NCBI GenBank assembly: GCA_913061075.1
Contig: CAJXSK010000013.1
Coordinates: 1-45,871 of the forward strand
Length of the DNA: 45,871 nucleotides
Source of the DNA: an uncultured Piscirickettsiaceae bacterium
Lineage (GTDB): Bacteria > Pseudomonadota > Gammaproteobacteria > Methylococcales > Cycloclasticaceae
Direction of reading: 5' to 3'
A model generated the notes under the pieces. It was not told where the DNA came from. It searched no databases and saw only the letters and a list, made by a program, of their open reading frames with translations. Made by a program: the position numbers and the translations under genes. Below are positions 6,675 through 15,299 of the stretch, one piece after another. Numbering within the stretch: position 1 is the first letter of the stretch; each line of letters begins with the position of its first letter.

Positions 6675-6702
6675 ATGTGGCTAAATGTATATTATGTTAA
6701 AT
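6675..6702 (+). other. dif-like XerCD recombination site (prophage/host junction)
   Basis: The central hexamer TGTATA (6686-6691) and the XerD arm TTATGTTAAAT (6692-6702) are identical to the E. coli dif site over all 17 bases. The XerC arm (6675-6685, atgtggctaaa) matches in only about 5 of 11 positions. The conserved arm faces the host gene etfD and the diverged arm faces the prophage. This is the expected product when an element supplies the XerC-side half during Xer-mediated integration. Confidence 0.8.
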
Positions 6703-6849
6703 AAGATCACGAAAACACAATCAAGAATCAACTGAGCGGTGTTCTCTTGCGAATGTAAATTATTTTGTATAGTTAATGAATTGGGTAACTATTAAGTGAC
6801 AAATAACATTAACTAAAAGACATAACTAATTGTACTTAATGTAAAATAA

Positions 6850-8502
6850 TTACATATTTCCATAATTAGGGCCACCACCACCTTCAGGTGTTACCCAAGT
6901 GATATTTTGTGCAGGGTCTTTAATGTCGCAGGTTTTGCAATGTATACAATTTTGACCATTGATTTGAAACTTATCATTTCCTGACTCGTCCTTTACCACT
7001 TCATATACACCAGCTGGGCAATAACGCTGTGCAGGTTCATCGTATAGCGGTAAGTTTTGAGTAATAGGAATATTGCTGTCAGCAAGCTTTAGATGGCATG
7101 GCTGATCTTCTTCGTGATTGGTGCTCGATAAAAATACAGATGAAAGTTTGTCAAATGTTATTTTACCGTCTGGTTTTGGGTAATTAATCACGTCGCATTC
7201 AGCAGCCGGTTTTAATGTGTCGTAATCTGGTGTTGTGTTATGCCAAGTAAATGGCATTTTTCCACCAAATATATTTTGATCTAACCACGCAAATGAACCG
7301 CCTAATAACGTACCAAATTTATGTAATGCAGGGCCAAAATTACGCGTTTTGTGTAACTCATCAAATACCCAAGATGATTTGTATTTCTCATCCATCATGC
7401 TTAATTCTTTATTTGAAATGTCACCAACTTTTAGCGATTCGATAATTGTTTCGGCAGCTAACATGCCTGTTTTCATTGCTGTGTGATTGCCTTTTATTTT
7501 AGCGCCATTTAAGAAACCAGCATCACAACCCACTAATAAACCACCTGGGAAACTTAGTTTTGGTACAGATTGCATGCCGCCTTTGTTAACAGCTCTTGCG
7601 CCATAAGAGACACGTTCGCCGCCTTCTAAAAATTGGCTAATTTTTGGGTTAGTTTTCCAACGTTGCATTTCATCGAATGGACTTAGATGTGGGTTTGTAT
7701 AGTTTAATGCGACAATAAAGCCTAGCGACACCTGGTTGTTTTCCATGTGATACAAGAAGCCACCACCTTCGGTGTGGTTATCTAACGGCCAACCAGCTGT
7801 ATGCACTACCAAGCCTTCTTGGTGTTTTTTAGGGTCAATAGTCCAAATTTCTTTAATACCTAAACCGTAGTGCTGTGGGTCTGCATCTTTGTTAAGGTCA
7901 AAGCTGTTCATGAGTTGTTTGCCTAGGTGCCCACGGCAACCTTCGGCAAATATAGTTTGTTTAGCAAGTAGCTCCATACCTGGCATGTAGCCGTCTTTTT
8001 CGCTGCCGTCTTCTGCAACACCCATGTCACCCGTTAAAATACCTTTAACACTTCCATCGTCGTTATAAAGAATTTCCGCTGCGGTAAAGCCTGGGAAAAT
8101 TTCAACACCCATACCTTCTGCTTGTTCTGCTAACCAACGGCATACATTGCCCATGCTGACAATGTAATTACCTTCATTATGCATAGGTTTTGGTACTAAG
8201 AAGCCGGGCGTTTTAATGCCTTTTTCTTCGCTAGTAAGGTAATAAACATCATCGCCATCAACTTCTACATTAATGGGTGCGCCCTTCTCTTTCCAGTCAG
8301 GGAATAGTTCATTGATGGCAGTCGGTTCCAGTACCGCACCAGAAAGAATGTGCGCCCCTACTTCCGAGCCTTTTTCAATAACGCAAACCATCAATTCTTG
8401 TTCAGTTTCTTGAGCTAATTGCATCAATTTACATGCAGCCGATAACCCAGCAGGGCCAGCACCTACGATGACAACATCAAATTCCATCGATTCACGTTCC
8501 AT
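6850..8502 (-). CDS. etfD: Electron transfer flavoprotein-ubiquinone oxidoreductase
   Basis: A 550-aa protein, the usual length of the family. It starts with an FAD-binding GAGPAG loop (VVIVGAGPAGLSAA) and ends with a ferredoxin-type 4Fe-4S domain whose ligands are visible as C495 and the CIHCKTC group (C519, C522, C525). It takes electrons from reduced ETF and passes them to ubiquinone at the inner membrane (EC 1.5.5.1), linking the acyl-CoA dehydrogenase of this cluster to respiration. The ATG at 8502 has GAGGA as Shine-Dalgarno. It lies downstream of etfBA but is separated by a terminator and a hairpin repeat, so it probably has its own promoter or relies on read-through. Confidence 0.95.
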   Translation of the reverse strand: MERESMEFDVVIVGAGPAGLSAACKLMQLAQETEQELMVCVIEKGSEVGAHILSGAVLEPTAINELFPDWKEKGAPINVEVDGDDVYYLTSEEKGIKTPGFLVPKPMHNEGNYIVSMGNVCRWLAEQAEGMGVEIFPGFTAAEILYNDDGSVKGILTGDMGVAEDGSEKDGYMPGMELLAKQTIFAEGCRGHLGKQLMNSFDLNKDADPQHYGLGIKEIWTIDPKKHQEGLVVHTAGWPLDNHTEGGGFLYHMENNQVSLGFIVALNYTNPHLSPFDEMQRWKTNPKISQFLEGGERVSYGARAVNKGGMQSVPKLSFPGGLLVGCDAGFLNGAKIKGNHTAMKTGMLAAETIIESLKVGDISNKELSMMDEKYKSSWVFDELHKTRNFGPALHKFGTLLGGSFAWLDQNIFGGKMPFTWHNTTPDYDTLKPAAECDVINYPKPDGKITFDKLSSVFLSSTNHEEDQPCHLKLADSNIPITQNLPLYDEPAQRYCPAGVYEVVKDESGNDKFQINGQNCIHCKTCDIKDPAQNITWVTPEGGGGPNYGNM

Positions 8503-8523
8503 AACTATTCCTCATTTTGCTAA

Positions 8524-8561
8524 TAAAAAAGGCGCCAATACTATTAGCAGTACTCGCGCCT
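8524..8561 (-). terminator. Intrinsic terminator downstream of etfA
   Basis: On the minus strand the sequence reads aggcgc, a 20-nt partly paired middle with a ctaa apical loop, gcgcct, then a T run. It would end the etfBA transcript before etfD. Confidence 0.75.
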
Positions 8562-8566
8562 ATCCT

Positions 8567-8714
8567 TAATCTGAAACCTTTGCACGAAAGTTCTTTTGTT
8601 CCCATTCGGCGTTAAAAAAGTGCTCAATAGTTCATTTACTCCAGTAAACTCACTCTTTCCGCGCATTTTTGCCTTGTCTGGAAACAAAATCTTCTTCCGT
8701 GCAAAGGTCTTAAT
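8567..8714. repeat. Long imperfect hairpin (MITE- or REP-like intergenic repeat)
   Basis: The left arm (8577-8622, starting cctttgcacg) and the right arm (8661-8708, ending cgtgcaaagg) are nearly complementary over about 45 bases. The apex contains a perfect tttact-cc-agtaaa palindrome (8636-8649). The whole stretch can fold into one long stem in DNA or in the etfBA transcript. No coding potential. It resembles the non-autonomous palindromic repeats scattered in gammaproteobacterial intergenic spaces, but copy number cannot be judged here. Confidence 0.6.
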
Positions 8715-8724
8715 TTAATAAATT

Positions 8725-9663
8725 TTAAAGTGCTTTTTCAAGCTCTTCAATCACTTCAAATAAATCAGCGACTAAACCATAATCAGCCACTTCAAATATT
8801 GGCGCATCGGCATCTTTGTTGATAGCCACGATAGTTCCAGCATCTTTAATGCCCGCTAGATGTTGAATGGCGCCTGAAATACCAAAAGCCATATACAAGT
8901 CGGGTGCGATGATTTTACCGGTTTGGCCTACTTGGTGATCATTGGGAATGAATCCAGCATCAACTGCGGCACGTGATGCACCAACACCAGCGCCCATTTT
9001 GTCAGCCAAGTTGTATATGACTTTAAAGTTTTCTTCACTACCCACACCACGACCACCTGACACGACTTTAGATGCCGCTTGTAAGTCTGGACGATCTCCG
9101 CCGCCGCCTGATGCTAATTCCACAAAGCGTGTATGCGTAGGAAGTGTTACATCGACACTGCGTGTTTCTACAGATGCTGATCCATCATTTGCAGCTGCTT
9201 TGTATGATGCAGTCCTTACTGTGCCTATAACAAGCCCTTCAGGTGCTTCCACTGTAGCGATGGCGTTACCGGCATAAATAGGGCGATCAAAAACATGGCT
9301 ACTTTCTACACGCATAATGTCGCTGATTTGTGGACGGCCTAAATGCGCAGCAACGCGTGGCATTAAATCTTTACCAAATGTTGTACTTGGAGCTAGTACG
9401 TGGCTGTAATCTGTGGCTAAGGCTTCAATTTGTGGTGCAAGAAACGCAGCAACTGCGTTTTCATTTGCAGGGTTTTGCACTAATAGCACGTTACTAACGC
9501 CTGATATTTTTGCAGCTTGTTCTGCAACAGCAGAACCATCAGAAGCTAGTACAACAATATCAATACCATCTAAGCCTAAATCGCTAGCGCAGCTGACTGC
9601 TCTTGCTGTAGAGCCATTTAAATTTGTACCGTCGTGTTCAGCAATAACTAATACTTTACTCAT
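8725..9663 (-). CDS. etfA: Electron transfer flavoprotein, alpha subunit
   Basis: A 312-aa protein with the C-terminal FAD-binding domain clearly visible: GRGVGSEENF, then VGASRAAVDAGFI, HQVGQTGK and FGISGAIQHLAG. These are the family signatures that hold the FAD isoalloxazine and phosphates. With EtfB it accepts electrons from acyl-CoA dehydrogenases and delivers them to ETF-QO. It overlaps the stop of etfB by one base pair set (TAATG), so both are co-translated. A dimer-interface N-terminal domain (residues 1-190) precedes the FAD domain. Confidence 0.96.
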   Translation of the reverse strand: MSKVLVIAEHDGTNLNGSTARAVSCASDLGLDGIDIVVLASDGSAVAEQAAKISGVSNVLLVQNPANENAVAAFLAPQIEALATDYSHVLAPSTTFGKDLMPRVAAHLGRPQISDIMRVESSHVFDRPIYAGNAIATVEAPEGLVIGTVRTASYKAAANDGSASVETRSVDVTLPTHTRFVELASGGGGDRPDLQAASKVVSGGRGVGSEENFKVIYNLADKMGAGVGASRAAVDAGFIPNDHQVGQTGKIIAPDLYMAFGISGAIQHLAGIKDAGTIVAINKDADAPIFEVADYGLVADLFEVIEELEKAL

Positions 9664-10409
9664 TAGATTAACCCCTTTTCTTTAAGTGCTGTTACCAGTT
9701 CTGTAACAGACTCAACTTTAATGCCAGCTTGTCTTTTAGCTGGCGCTGCCGTTTTTAATACTTTAACGGTCGCTGCATGTTCTACACCTAGATCTTCTAT
9801 TGATACAGTCTCCATTGGCTTACGCTTGGCTTTCATAATATCTGGAAGTTTCACATAACGAGGTTCGTTCAAGCGTAAATCAGCACTGATAACCGCTGGC
9901 AGATTAACTGAAATAGTTTCAAGGCCCGCATCTACTTCACGGGTAACGGTAGCTGTTTCGCCTTCAATTTTTACTTCTGAGGCAAATGTAGCTTGTGGCC
10001 AATGCGATAACGCACCTAGCATTTGAGCTGTTTGATTGTTGTCATCGTCAATGGCTTGTTTACCTAGCAATACAATTTTAGGTGATTCTTTATCAGCCAA
10101 TGCTTTCAAAATACGAGCGCCGGTTAGTGGCTGTATTTCTTCATCCGTCAGTACGTGAATGGCACGGTCAGCACCCATAGCTAAAGCTGTTCTTAATTGC
10201 TCTTGGCAGGCTTTAGGGCCAATAGTGGTCACAATGACTTCTTCAGCATGCCCCGCTTCTTTAATACGCAAAGCCTCCTCTACTGCAATTTCGTCAAATG
10301 GGTTCATGCTCATTTTAACGCCATCTGTCGCAACACCCGAGCCGTCAGGCTTAACTTGTATACGCACGTTGTAATCGACAACACGTTTAACGCCTACTAA
10401 AATTTTCAT
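9663..10409 (-). CDS. etfB: Electron transfer flavoprotein, beta subunit
   Basis: A 248-aa protein opening [20 protein letters not shown], the family's AMP-binding start. The recognition loop that docks on acyl-CoA dehydrogenases, [18 protein letters not shown], lies near residues 180-200. The start has AAGGT as Shine-Dalgarno. Upstream, a 16-bp dyad matching the two sites in the tetR/liuA gap (10443-10458) overlaps the likely promoter, so the etf genes probably belong to the TetR regulon of the leucine cluster. Confidence 0.96.
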   Translation of the reverse strand: MKILVGVKRVVDYNVRIQVKPDGSGVATDGVKMSMNPFDEIAVEEALRIKEAGHAEEVIVTTIGPKACQEQLRTALAMGADRAIHVLTDEEIQPLTGARILKALADKESPKIVLLGKQAIDDDNNQTAQMLGALSHWPQATFASEVKIEGETATVTREVDAGLETISVNLPAVISADLRLNEPRYVKLPDIMKAKRKPMETVSIEDLGVEHAATVKVLKTAAPAKRQAGIKVESVTELVTALKEKGLI

Positions 10410-10442
10410 TCACTTACCTTACTTGTTATATAAATTTAAAAA

Positions 10443-10458
10443 TCTAACGATGATTAGA
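10443..10458. promoter_or_regulatory. Putative TetR operator upstream of etfB
   Basis: The dyad tctaacgatgattaga has perfect TCTAA/TTAGA arms with a 6-bp spacer, extended outward to aatctaa/ttagatt. It matches the two sites at 19278-19310 (shared form TCTAACGnnrrTTAGA). It sits between the divergent etfB and nitroreductase genes. Confidence 0.6.
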
Positions 10459-10473
10459 TTGTATCGTACAATA

Positions 10474-10503
10474 CTCAATATATCTCAATATATCTCAATA
10501 TAC
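10474..10503. repeat. 10-bp direct repeat, three units
   Basis: ctcaatatat occurs three times head to tail (last unit ends ac), in phase with one DNA turn. It lies between the etfB operator and the nitroreductase start. It could be a curved upstream element or a stacked protein-binding site; no function can be assigned. Confidence 0.6.
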
Positions 10504-10536
10504 CGAAATTTTCACATAACACACGACCATAATAAT

Positions 10537-11202
10537 ATGAATATTAAAGAAGCTATCGAAGGGCGCATTTCTACACGTGCCTTTTTGGATAAAGATATAC
10601 CCAAAGAAACAATCAATAATTTGCTTAAAACGTCGCGTTGGGCACCTTCTGGAACAAACACTCAACCTTGGAAAGTGATTGTTGTTAATGGCGACACAAA
10701 ACAAAAGATTAGTGATGCTTTATTAACGGCTGTTAAAAACAAGGTGAAAGGTCATGCTGATTATCAATACTACCCAGAAGCATGGGTTGAGCCATTCAAA
10801 GGTAGGCGTTTTCAATGTGGTATGGATTTATATTCCGCATTAGACATTGGTCGAGATGATAGTGAAAAGCGTATGGAAGCAGGATTGAATAACTTTAGGT
10901 TTTTTGGTGCGCCAACCAGTCTGTTTTTCTTTATAGATAAAGATATGGGCAAGGGTTCTTGGGTTGATATGGGGATGTTTATTCAATCTGTCATGTTGGC
11001 AGCGCGTGAATATGGTTTAGGTAGCTGCCCGCAAGCGTCGGTTGCTGACTATCCAGATATTGTTCGTGAAATAACGGGGGTGTCTGATCAACACCATTTA
11101 ATATGTGGTTTGTCGCTAGGATACCCAGATGAAAGTAAGCCAGTGAATCAATACAGAACAAGGCGCGAAGATGTTGACTCATTTACTACATGGCTTGATT
11201 GA
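10537..11202 (+). CDS. Nitroreductase family flavoprotein
   Basis: I take the ATG at 10537 (MNIKEAIEGRISTRAF) because family members begin this way and are about 220 aa; the open frame extends 38 codons upstream through the intergenic region. SRWAPSGTNTQPWKV is the typical FMN-binding stretch, and a C-terminal GLSLGYPDESKPVNQYRTRR is also usual. Such enzymes reduce quinones, nitro compounds or flavins with NAD(P)H. The Shine-Dalgarno is weak. The gene is divergent from etfB and convergent with the CoA-transferase gene, ending two bases from it. Substrate unknown. Confidence 0.88.
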   Translation: MNIKEAIEGRISTRAFLDKDIPKETINNLLKTSRWAPSGTNTQPWKVIVVNGDTKQKISDALLTAVKNKVKGHADYQYYPEAWVEPFKGRRFQCGMDLYSALDIGRDDSEKRMEAGLNNFRFFGAPTSLFFFIDKDMGKGSWVDMGMFIQSVMLAAREYGLGSCPQASVADYPDIVREITGVSDQHHLICGLSLGYPDESKPVNQYRTRREDVDSFTTWLD

Positions 11203-11204
11203 GT

Positions 11205-12035
11205 TTACTTAATTTCAGCTAAAGGAATGTCCCGTTCTTTAGCCCATGTTACCCATTCAGATGCGGTGCTTTGTTTAAAGACTTGAGACAGCGATTCAGC
11301 ATTCAACGTTTCTAGCTCTAACTGCTCTTTTAAACGGGCACTAAAATGCGGCTCTAACGCAGCTAATGCAACTGAGCCTTTTTTAGTTTCATATATTGCG
11401 TACTCAGGTAACGTGCCAGCAAGCAACCCACCTTCATTGGTCAGTTTATATTTTAGCGGTTGTGCCATATATTTTGCCGACTCGGAAAGAGCGATAACTT
11501 TCTTTTGCCCTTTTTTAGTTTTCTTACTCTCCATTAATAAAGCTAACCCTTCTAAAGCGGCCATTTCAGCACCGGCCATATCGGATATTAATGTACTGGG
11601 CATATTGCCATCTTTTAACACACCTAGTTTAGCTTGATAGGTTAAATCATGGCCTGCTTCGTTATCATTGGGCGTTGGGTAACCAACAATGGCTATATGA
11701 TTTATTTGAGGGTAGTTTTGCTGCAAAGATGCCCAATCTAAACCTAAATTATCCAGCGCTTTTGTGCGCTGTGCAGTAAGGAGTAGATCAGCGGATAAAA
11801 ACAGTTGTGACAACGCTTTTTTACCTTCCTTTGTTTTCAAATTTAAGCGTTGTATGTGCTGGCCAGCATTTACTTCTTGGTACCAATCGGGGCAATAGCG
11901 TTCTAGTGGGTCGCCGTCTGGCGGTTCAACTTTTGTAACTGTCGCGCCAAGGTTTAACCACCTTTTTGCTGCCAATGGGCCTGGTATATTAACTGCTAAA
12001 GTGACAATATTGATGTTTTTTAAAGGCTGTGACAT
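11205..12035 (-). CDS. Short CoA-transferase family III (CaiB/BaiF-like) protein
   Basis: The N-terminal half has the family layout: VTLAVNIPGPLAAKRWLNLGATVTKVEPPDGDPL, then LNLKTKEGKKALSQLF and ADLLLTAQRTKALDNLGLDW. At 276 aa it is about 100 residues shorter than typical members (380-400 aa), lacking much of the C-terminal half. The LISDMAGAEMAALEGLALLMES helix is present. Family members move CoA between carboxylic acids or racemise 2-methylacyl-CoA (AMACR type). It is the last gene of the minus-strand acyl-CoA operon. It may be a compact AMACR-like form or a degraded transferase. Confidence 0.75.
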   Translation of the reverse strand: MSQPLKNINIVTLAVNIPGPLAAKRWLNLGATVTKVEPPDGDPLERYCPDWYQEVNAGQHIQRLNLKTKEGKKALSQLFLSADLLLTAQRTKALDNLGLDWASLQQNYPQINHIAIVGYPTPNDNEAGHDLTYQAKLGVLKDGNMPSTLISDMAGAEMAALEGLALLMESKKTKKGQKKVIALSESAKYMAQPLKYKLTNEGGLLAGTLPEYAIYETKKGSVALAALEPHFSARLKEQLELETLNAESLSQVFKQSTASEWVTWAKERDIPLAEIK

Positions 12036-12053
12036 TTGTGTCTATACCTAACG

Positions 12054-12812
12054 TTATTTTTTGTTGAGAAAGTTATTCATCAACTGTTTAGCTTCTGGGG
12101 AATCAAATAAGGGCACAAAGGCTGTTTGTTCGTAGGCTAGGCCTTCGTCCAATGTTGTGTTCAGGGCTTTATTTACACAGGCTTTGGCAACTTGCGAGGC
12201 TTGAGCTGTTTTACTGGTTATTGTTTCAGCCAGTTTGATTGAATCTGGCATTAGTTTTTTAATGTCAACCACGCGGCTTATAACCCCTCTTTCTAAGGCC
12301 TCGTTTGCCGACATCGGCCGTGCTGTTAATATCATTTCCATTGCCAATGATTTACCGATTAACTTTGTAAGGCGTTGCGTACCACCAGCCGCTGGAATTA
12401 ACCCCAACGTTATTTCAGGTAAAGCAAACTTAGCGGAGGTGGATGCAATAATCATGTCGCATTGCAGTGCTAGTTCAAAACCACCGCCATAGGCGTAACC
12501 GGATACTGCTGCAATGGTCGGTTTTTTACATTCAGATATCGCCGTCCAACCACTGGTATTTTCAAACACAGCGCTCATCTCAATGCCTGTTTTATTGGCC
12601 ATTTCTGCAATATCTGCACCTGCTGCGAAGGCTTTTTCTGACCCGGTAATAATAATGACAGCAATATCGTCATTAGCGTCAAATGTGGCTAGAGCCTCGC
12701 CTAATTCAGTGAGTAATTGGTTATTTAAAGCGTTATATTGTTTTGGCCGGTTGAATCGAATTAATCCAACGCCATCGGCAGGCGTTTCGACAATAATTGA
12801 ATTGAAAGACAC
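12054..12812 (-). CDS. Enoyl-CoA hydratase/isomerase family protein
   Basis: A 252-aa crotonase-fold protein. The oxyanion-hole segments are seen as AFAAGADIAEM and YAYGGGFELALQCDMIIAS, and the two catalytic Glu positions fall in the ALPEITLGLIPAAGGTQRL segment and its upstream helix. It hydrates trans-2-enoyl-CoA to 3-hydroxyacyl-CoA. It starts two bases after the stop of the SDR gene, which would oxidise its product. Confidence 0.92.
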   Translation of the reverse strand: MSFNSIIVETPADGVGLIRFNRPKQYNALNNQLLTELGEALATFDANDDIAVIIITGSEKAFAAGADIAEMANKTGIEMSAVFENTSGWTAISECKKPTIAAVSGYAYGGGFELALQCDMIIASTSAKFALPEITLGLIPAAGGTQRLTKLIGKSLAMEMILTARPMSANEALERGVISRVVDIKKLMPDSIKLAETITSKTAQASQVAKACVNKALNTTLDEGLAYEQTAFVPLFDSPEAKQLMNNFLNKK

Positions 12813-12814
12813 TG

Positions 12815-13585
12815 TTACCTTGCTCCCATTCGCATGGCACCATCAAGCCGAATCACTTCAGCATTAAGCATGGTGTTTTCAATGATATGGCAAGCAAGCG
12901 CGGCGTACTCTTGAGGTTTGCCTAAACGTGATGGAAACGGTACTTGGTCTCCCAATGAATCACGCACATGTTCCGGCAAACCAGCTAACATTGGTGTTTC
13001 AAATATGCCGGGGGCGATAGTGCATATGCGAATACCGTGTTGGGCTAATTCTCGTGCTATGGGTAACGCCATACCAATAACACCCGCTTTAGATGCCGCG
13101 TAACTGGCTTGACCAATTTGCCCATCTTCTGCGGCGATGGATGCCGTATTGATAATAATGCCCCGCTCGCCATCGTCACTGGGTTCGTTTTTTGCCATCG
13201 CCTGAGTAGCTAGGCGAATGACATTGAATGTACCAATAAGATTAACGTTGATGCCACGCTCGAATAATTCTAATGGGTGTGGTTTACCTTCTTTATCTAA
13301 TACTTTGTTAGTAACAACGATACCGGCTGCATTAACAACGCCGTGAATGCCAGTAAAGTTGTTCTTAGCCACTTCAACAGCTGCCATTACATCGGCTTCA
13401 CTGGTTACGTCCGTTTTAACAAAACGACTGTTAGTGCCTAATTCTTTTTCTTTGGCTTTGCCTGTGTCTTCATTAACATCAAGGATAACAACGTTTGCGC
13501 CCTTCTCTATTAACACCGATGCTGTTGCACCGCCTAAACCAGAACTACCGCCGGTCACTAAAAATGTTTTATTTTCGTAATTCAT
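12815..13585 (-). CDS. SDR-type 3-hydroxyacyl-CoA dehydrogenase (HSD17B10-like)
   Basis: A 256-aa short-chain dehydrogenase with [10 protein letters not shown] for NAD binding, NAAGI, a catalytic Ser in INTASIAA and the YAASK pair. The C-terminus ([37 protein letters not shown]) is characteristic of the HSD17B10/FadB2x subgroup, which oxidises 3-hydroxyacyl-CoA, including 2-methyl branched forms. Neighbouring hydratases and ligase support a beta-oxidation role. Confidence 0.88.
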   Translation of the reverse strand: MNYENKTFLVTGGSSGLGGATASVLIEKGANVVILDVNEDTGKAKEKELGTNSRFVKTDVTSEADVMAAVEVAKNNFTGIHGVVNAAGIVVTNKVLDKEGKPHPLELFERGINVNLIGTFNVIRLATQAMAKNEPSDDGERGIIINTASIAAEDGQIGQASYAASKAGVIGMALPIARELAQHGIRICTIAPGIFETPMLAGLPEHVRDSLGDQVPFPSRLGKPQEYAALACHIIENTMLNAEVIRLDGAMRMGAR

Positions 13586-13631
13586 TATTCTCTTTTAAAT
13601 TTAATTCGTGTTGACGTTTATATATCTAATT

Positions 13632-15254
13632 CTATTTGTCCCAAACCCAATCTTTATACATTTCTCGCAGTGTTAATTTTTTAAATTTTCCTGTACCTGT
13701 TTTGGGGATAGCATCGACTGTTTCGACAGCATCTGGTAACCATATTTTTGTGAATGAACTGGCTAGGAAATCACGAATATCTTGGGTTGAAACTATCGCA
13801 CCATCTTTTACAACGATAGCGGCCAGTGGGCGTTCATCCCATTTAGGGTGAGGTATTGCGATGACGGCGGCTTCTATTACGTCTGGGTGCCCCATGATGG
13901 CATTTTCAAGTTCAACTGAGCTAATCCATTCACCGCCGGATTTAACGAGGTCTTTACTTCTATCTGTTAATTGCACATAACCATGCGAATCAATTTTGCA
14001 AACATCGCCGGTTTTAAACCAACCATCTCCGCTGAACTTATCCTTAGCATCATCGTCTTTATGATAGGCTGCAGTAATCCAAGGCCCTCTTAGTTCTGCA
14101 TCGCCTTGAGACTCACCATCCCAAGGTTGAATAACGCCTTCTTCATCGACAATTCTTACTTCTACAAAGGGAAGCGGAACGCCTTGTTTTGCTCTAACTT
14201 TATATTGCTCATCTTCACTCAAGGTCAGTAATTCATTTTTGATATTACCGGTTGTCGCAAGAGGTGACGATTCGGTGAGCCCCCATGCTTGGATAATTCT
14301 CATATCAAAGCGATCAAAAGCACGAAACAGTGATTCCGGAACTGCCGCTCCGCCAACGGCCATGCGCATATTGGGAGTTGTTTTCCATCGCTGTGGTTCA
14401 GCTTCCATTGCTTCTTTAATAGCAAGCCAAACCGTTGGGACACCGGCACTAAAAGTAACTTGTTCTGTTTCATATAGGTCGAGTAGGCTGACAGCATCCA
14501 AATGTGGACCGGGGAATACCTGTTTGGCGCCAACCATCACTGAAGCATAAGGTAACCCCCAAGAATTAACATGAAACATCGGCACCACCGGCGTAATTAC
14601 ATCATGCTGGCTAATGGCGAGGCAATCTGTCATAGAGGTGGCCATAGAGTGGAGAACGGTTGAACGGTGGCTAAACACAATGCCTTTAGGCCGACCAGTT
14701 GTACCGGATGTATAACACATGCCAGCAGCTTGGTTCTCTTCAATAGCTGGGTAATCAAAATCACTATCACCGGTTGATATAAAGTCTTCATAATCGGTGT
14801 ATCCATCTGCCACAATGTCACCCGTTAAAGGAACAACAATGACTTTTTTAAACGAAACCTTATCTTTGAATTGCTCGTAAAGGGGTAGCAAAACATCATC
14901 AACAATTAATATTTGGTCGTTGGCATGATTAGCAATGTAAGCAATATCATCGGCTGATAGCCTTAGGTTTAGGGTATGTAAAACGCCGCCCATAATAGGG
15001 ATGCCTAAATAGGCTTCTAAGTGAAAAGAATGATTCCACATTAAAGTGGCAACTGCTTCGCCTTTTTGAATCCCGCTTTTAGTTAACGCTGATGCCAGCT
15101 GTTTGGTGCGTTGTTGAACTTGGCCATACGTTGTACGGTGAAGTTGCTTATCAGGCATTCTGGAAACGACTTCTACGTTTGGAAAAAGTAAGCCGACCCT
15201 TTCAACCAAATGTGGCAAGGTCAGAGGAAAATCCATCATAGTACTTTTAATCAT
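13632..15254 (-). CDS. AMP-forming acyl-CoA synthetase
   Basis: A 540-aa adenylate-forming enzyme. The phosphate-binding loop [16 protein letters not shown], the motif GWFKTGD, and the C-terminal catalytic Lys region KTGTGKFKK are all visible. It resembles medium-chain acyl-CoA ligases. It would activate a free carboxylic acid for the rest of the operon, perhaps a short or branched-chain acid such as isovalerate, but specificity cannot be read from sequence. GGAG precedes the ATG at 15254. Alternative in-frame Met at residues 6 and 7. Confidence 0.92.
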   Translation of the reverse strand: MIKSTMMDFPLTLPHLVERVGLLFPNVEVVSRMPDKQLHRTTYGQVQQRTKQLASALTKSGIQKGEAVATLMWNHSFHLEAYLGIPIMGGVLHTLNLRLSADDIAYIANHANDQILIVDDVLLPLYEQFKDKVSFKKVIVVPLTGDIVADGYTDYEDFISTGDSDFDYPAIEENQAAGMCYTSGTTGRPKGIVFSHRSTVLHSMATSMTDCLAISQHDVITPVVPMFHVNSWGLPYASVMVGAKQVFPGPHLDAVSLLDLYETEQVTFSAGVPTVWLAIKEAMEAEPQRWKTTPNMRMAVGGAAVPESLFRAFDRFDMRIIQAWGLTESSPLATTGNIKNELLTLSEDEQYKVRAKQGVPLPFVEVRIVDEEGVIQPWDGESQGDAELRGPWITAAYHKDDDAKDKFSGDGWFKTGDVCKIDSHGYVQLTDRSKDLVKSGGEWISSVELENAIMGHPDVIEAAVIAIPHPKWDERPLAAIVVKDGAIVSTQDIRDFLASSFTKIWLPDAVETVDAIPKTGTGKFKKLTLREMYKDWVWDK

Positions 15255-15299
15255 GCTATCTCCATTTAGCCAAGTCAGAACGTACGAAACTTTATTTTA

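Noticed and set aside
10423-10536. Upstream extension of the nitroreductase frame
   Set aside because: It runs through the operator and tandem repeat, has no family similarity, and the MNIKEAIEG start fits the family.
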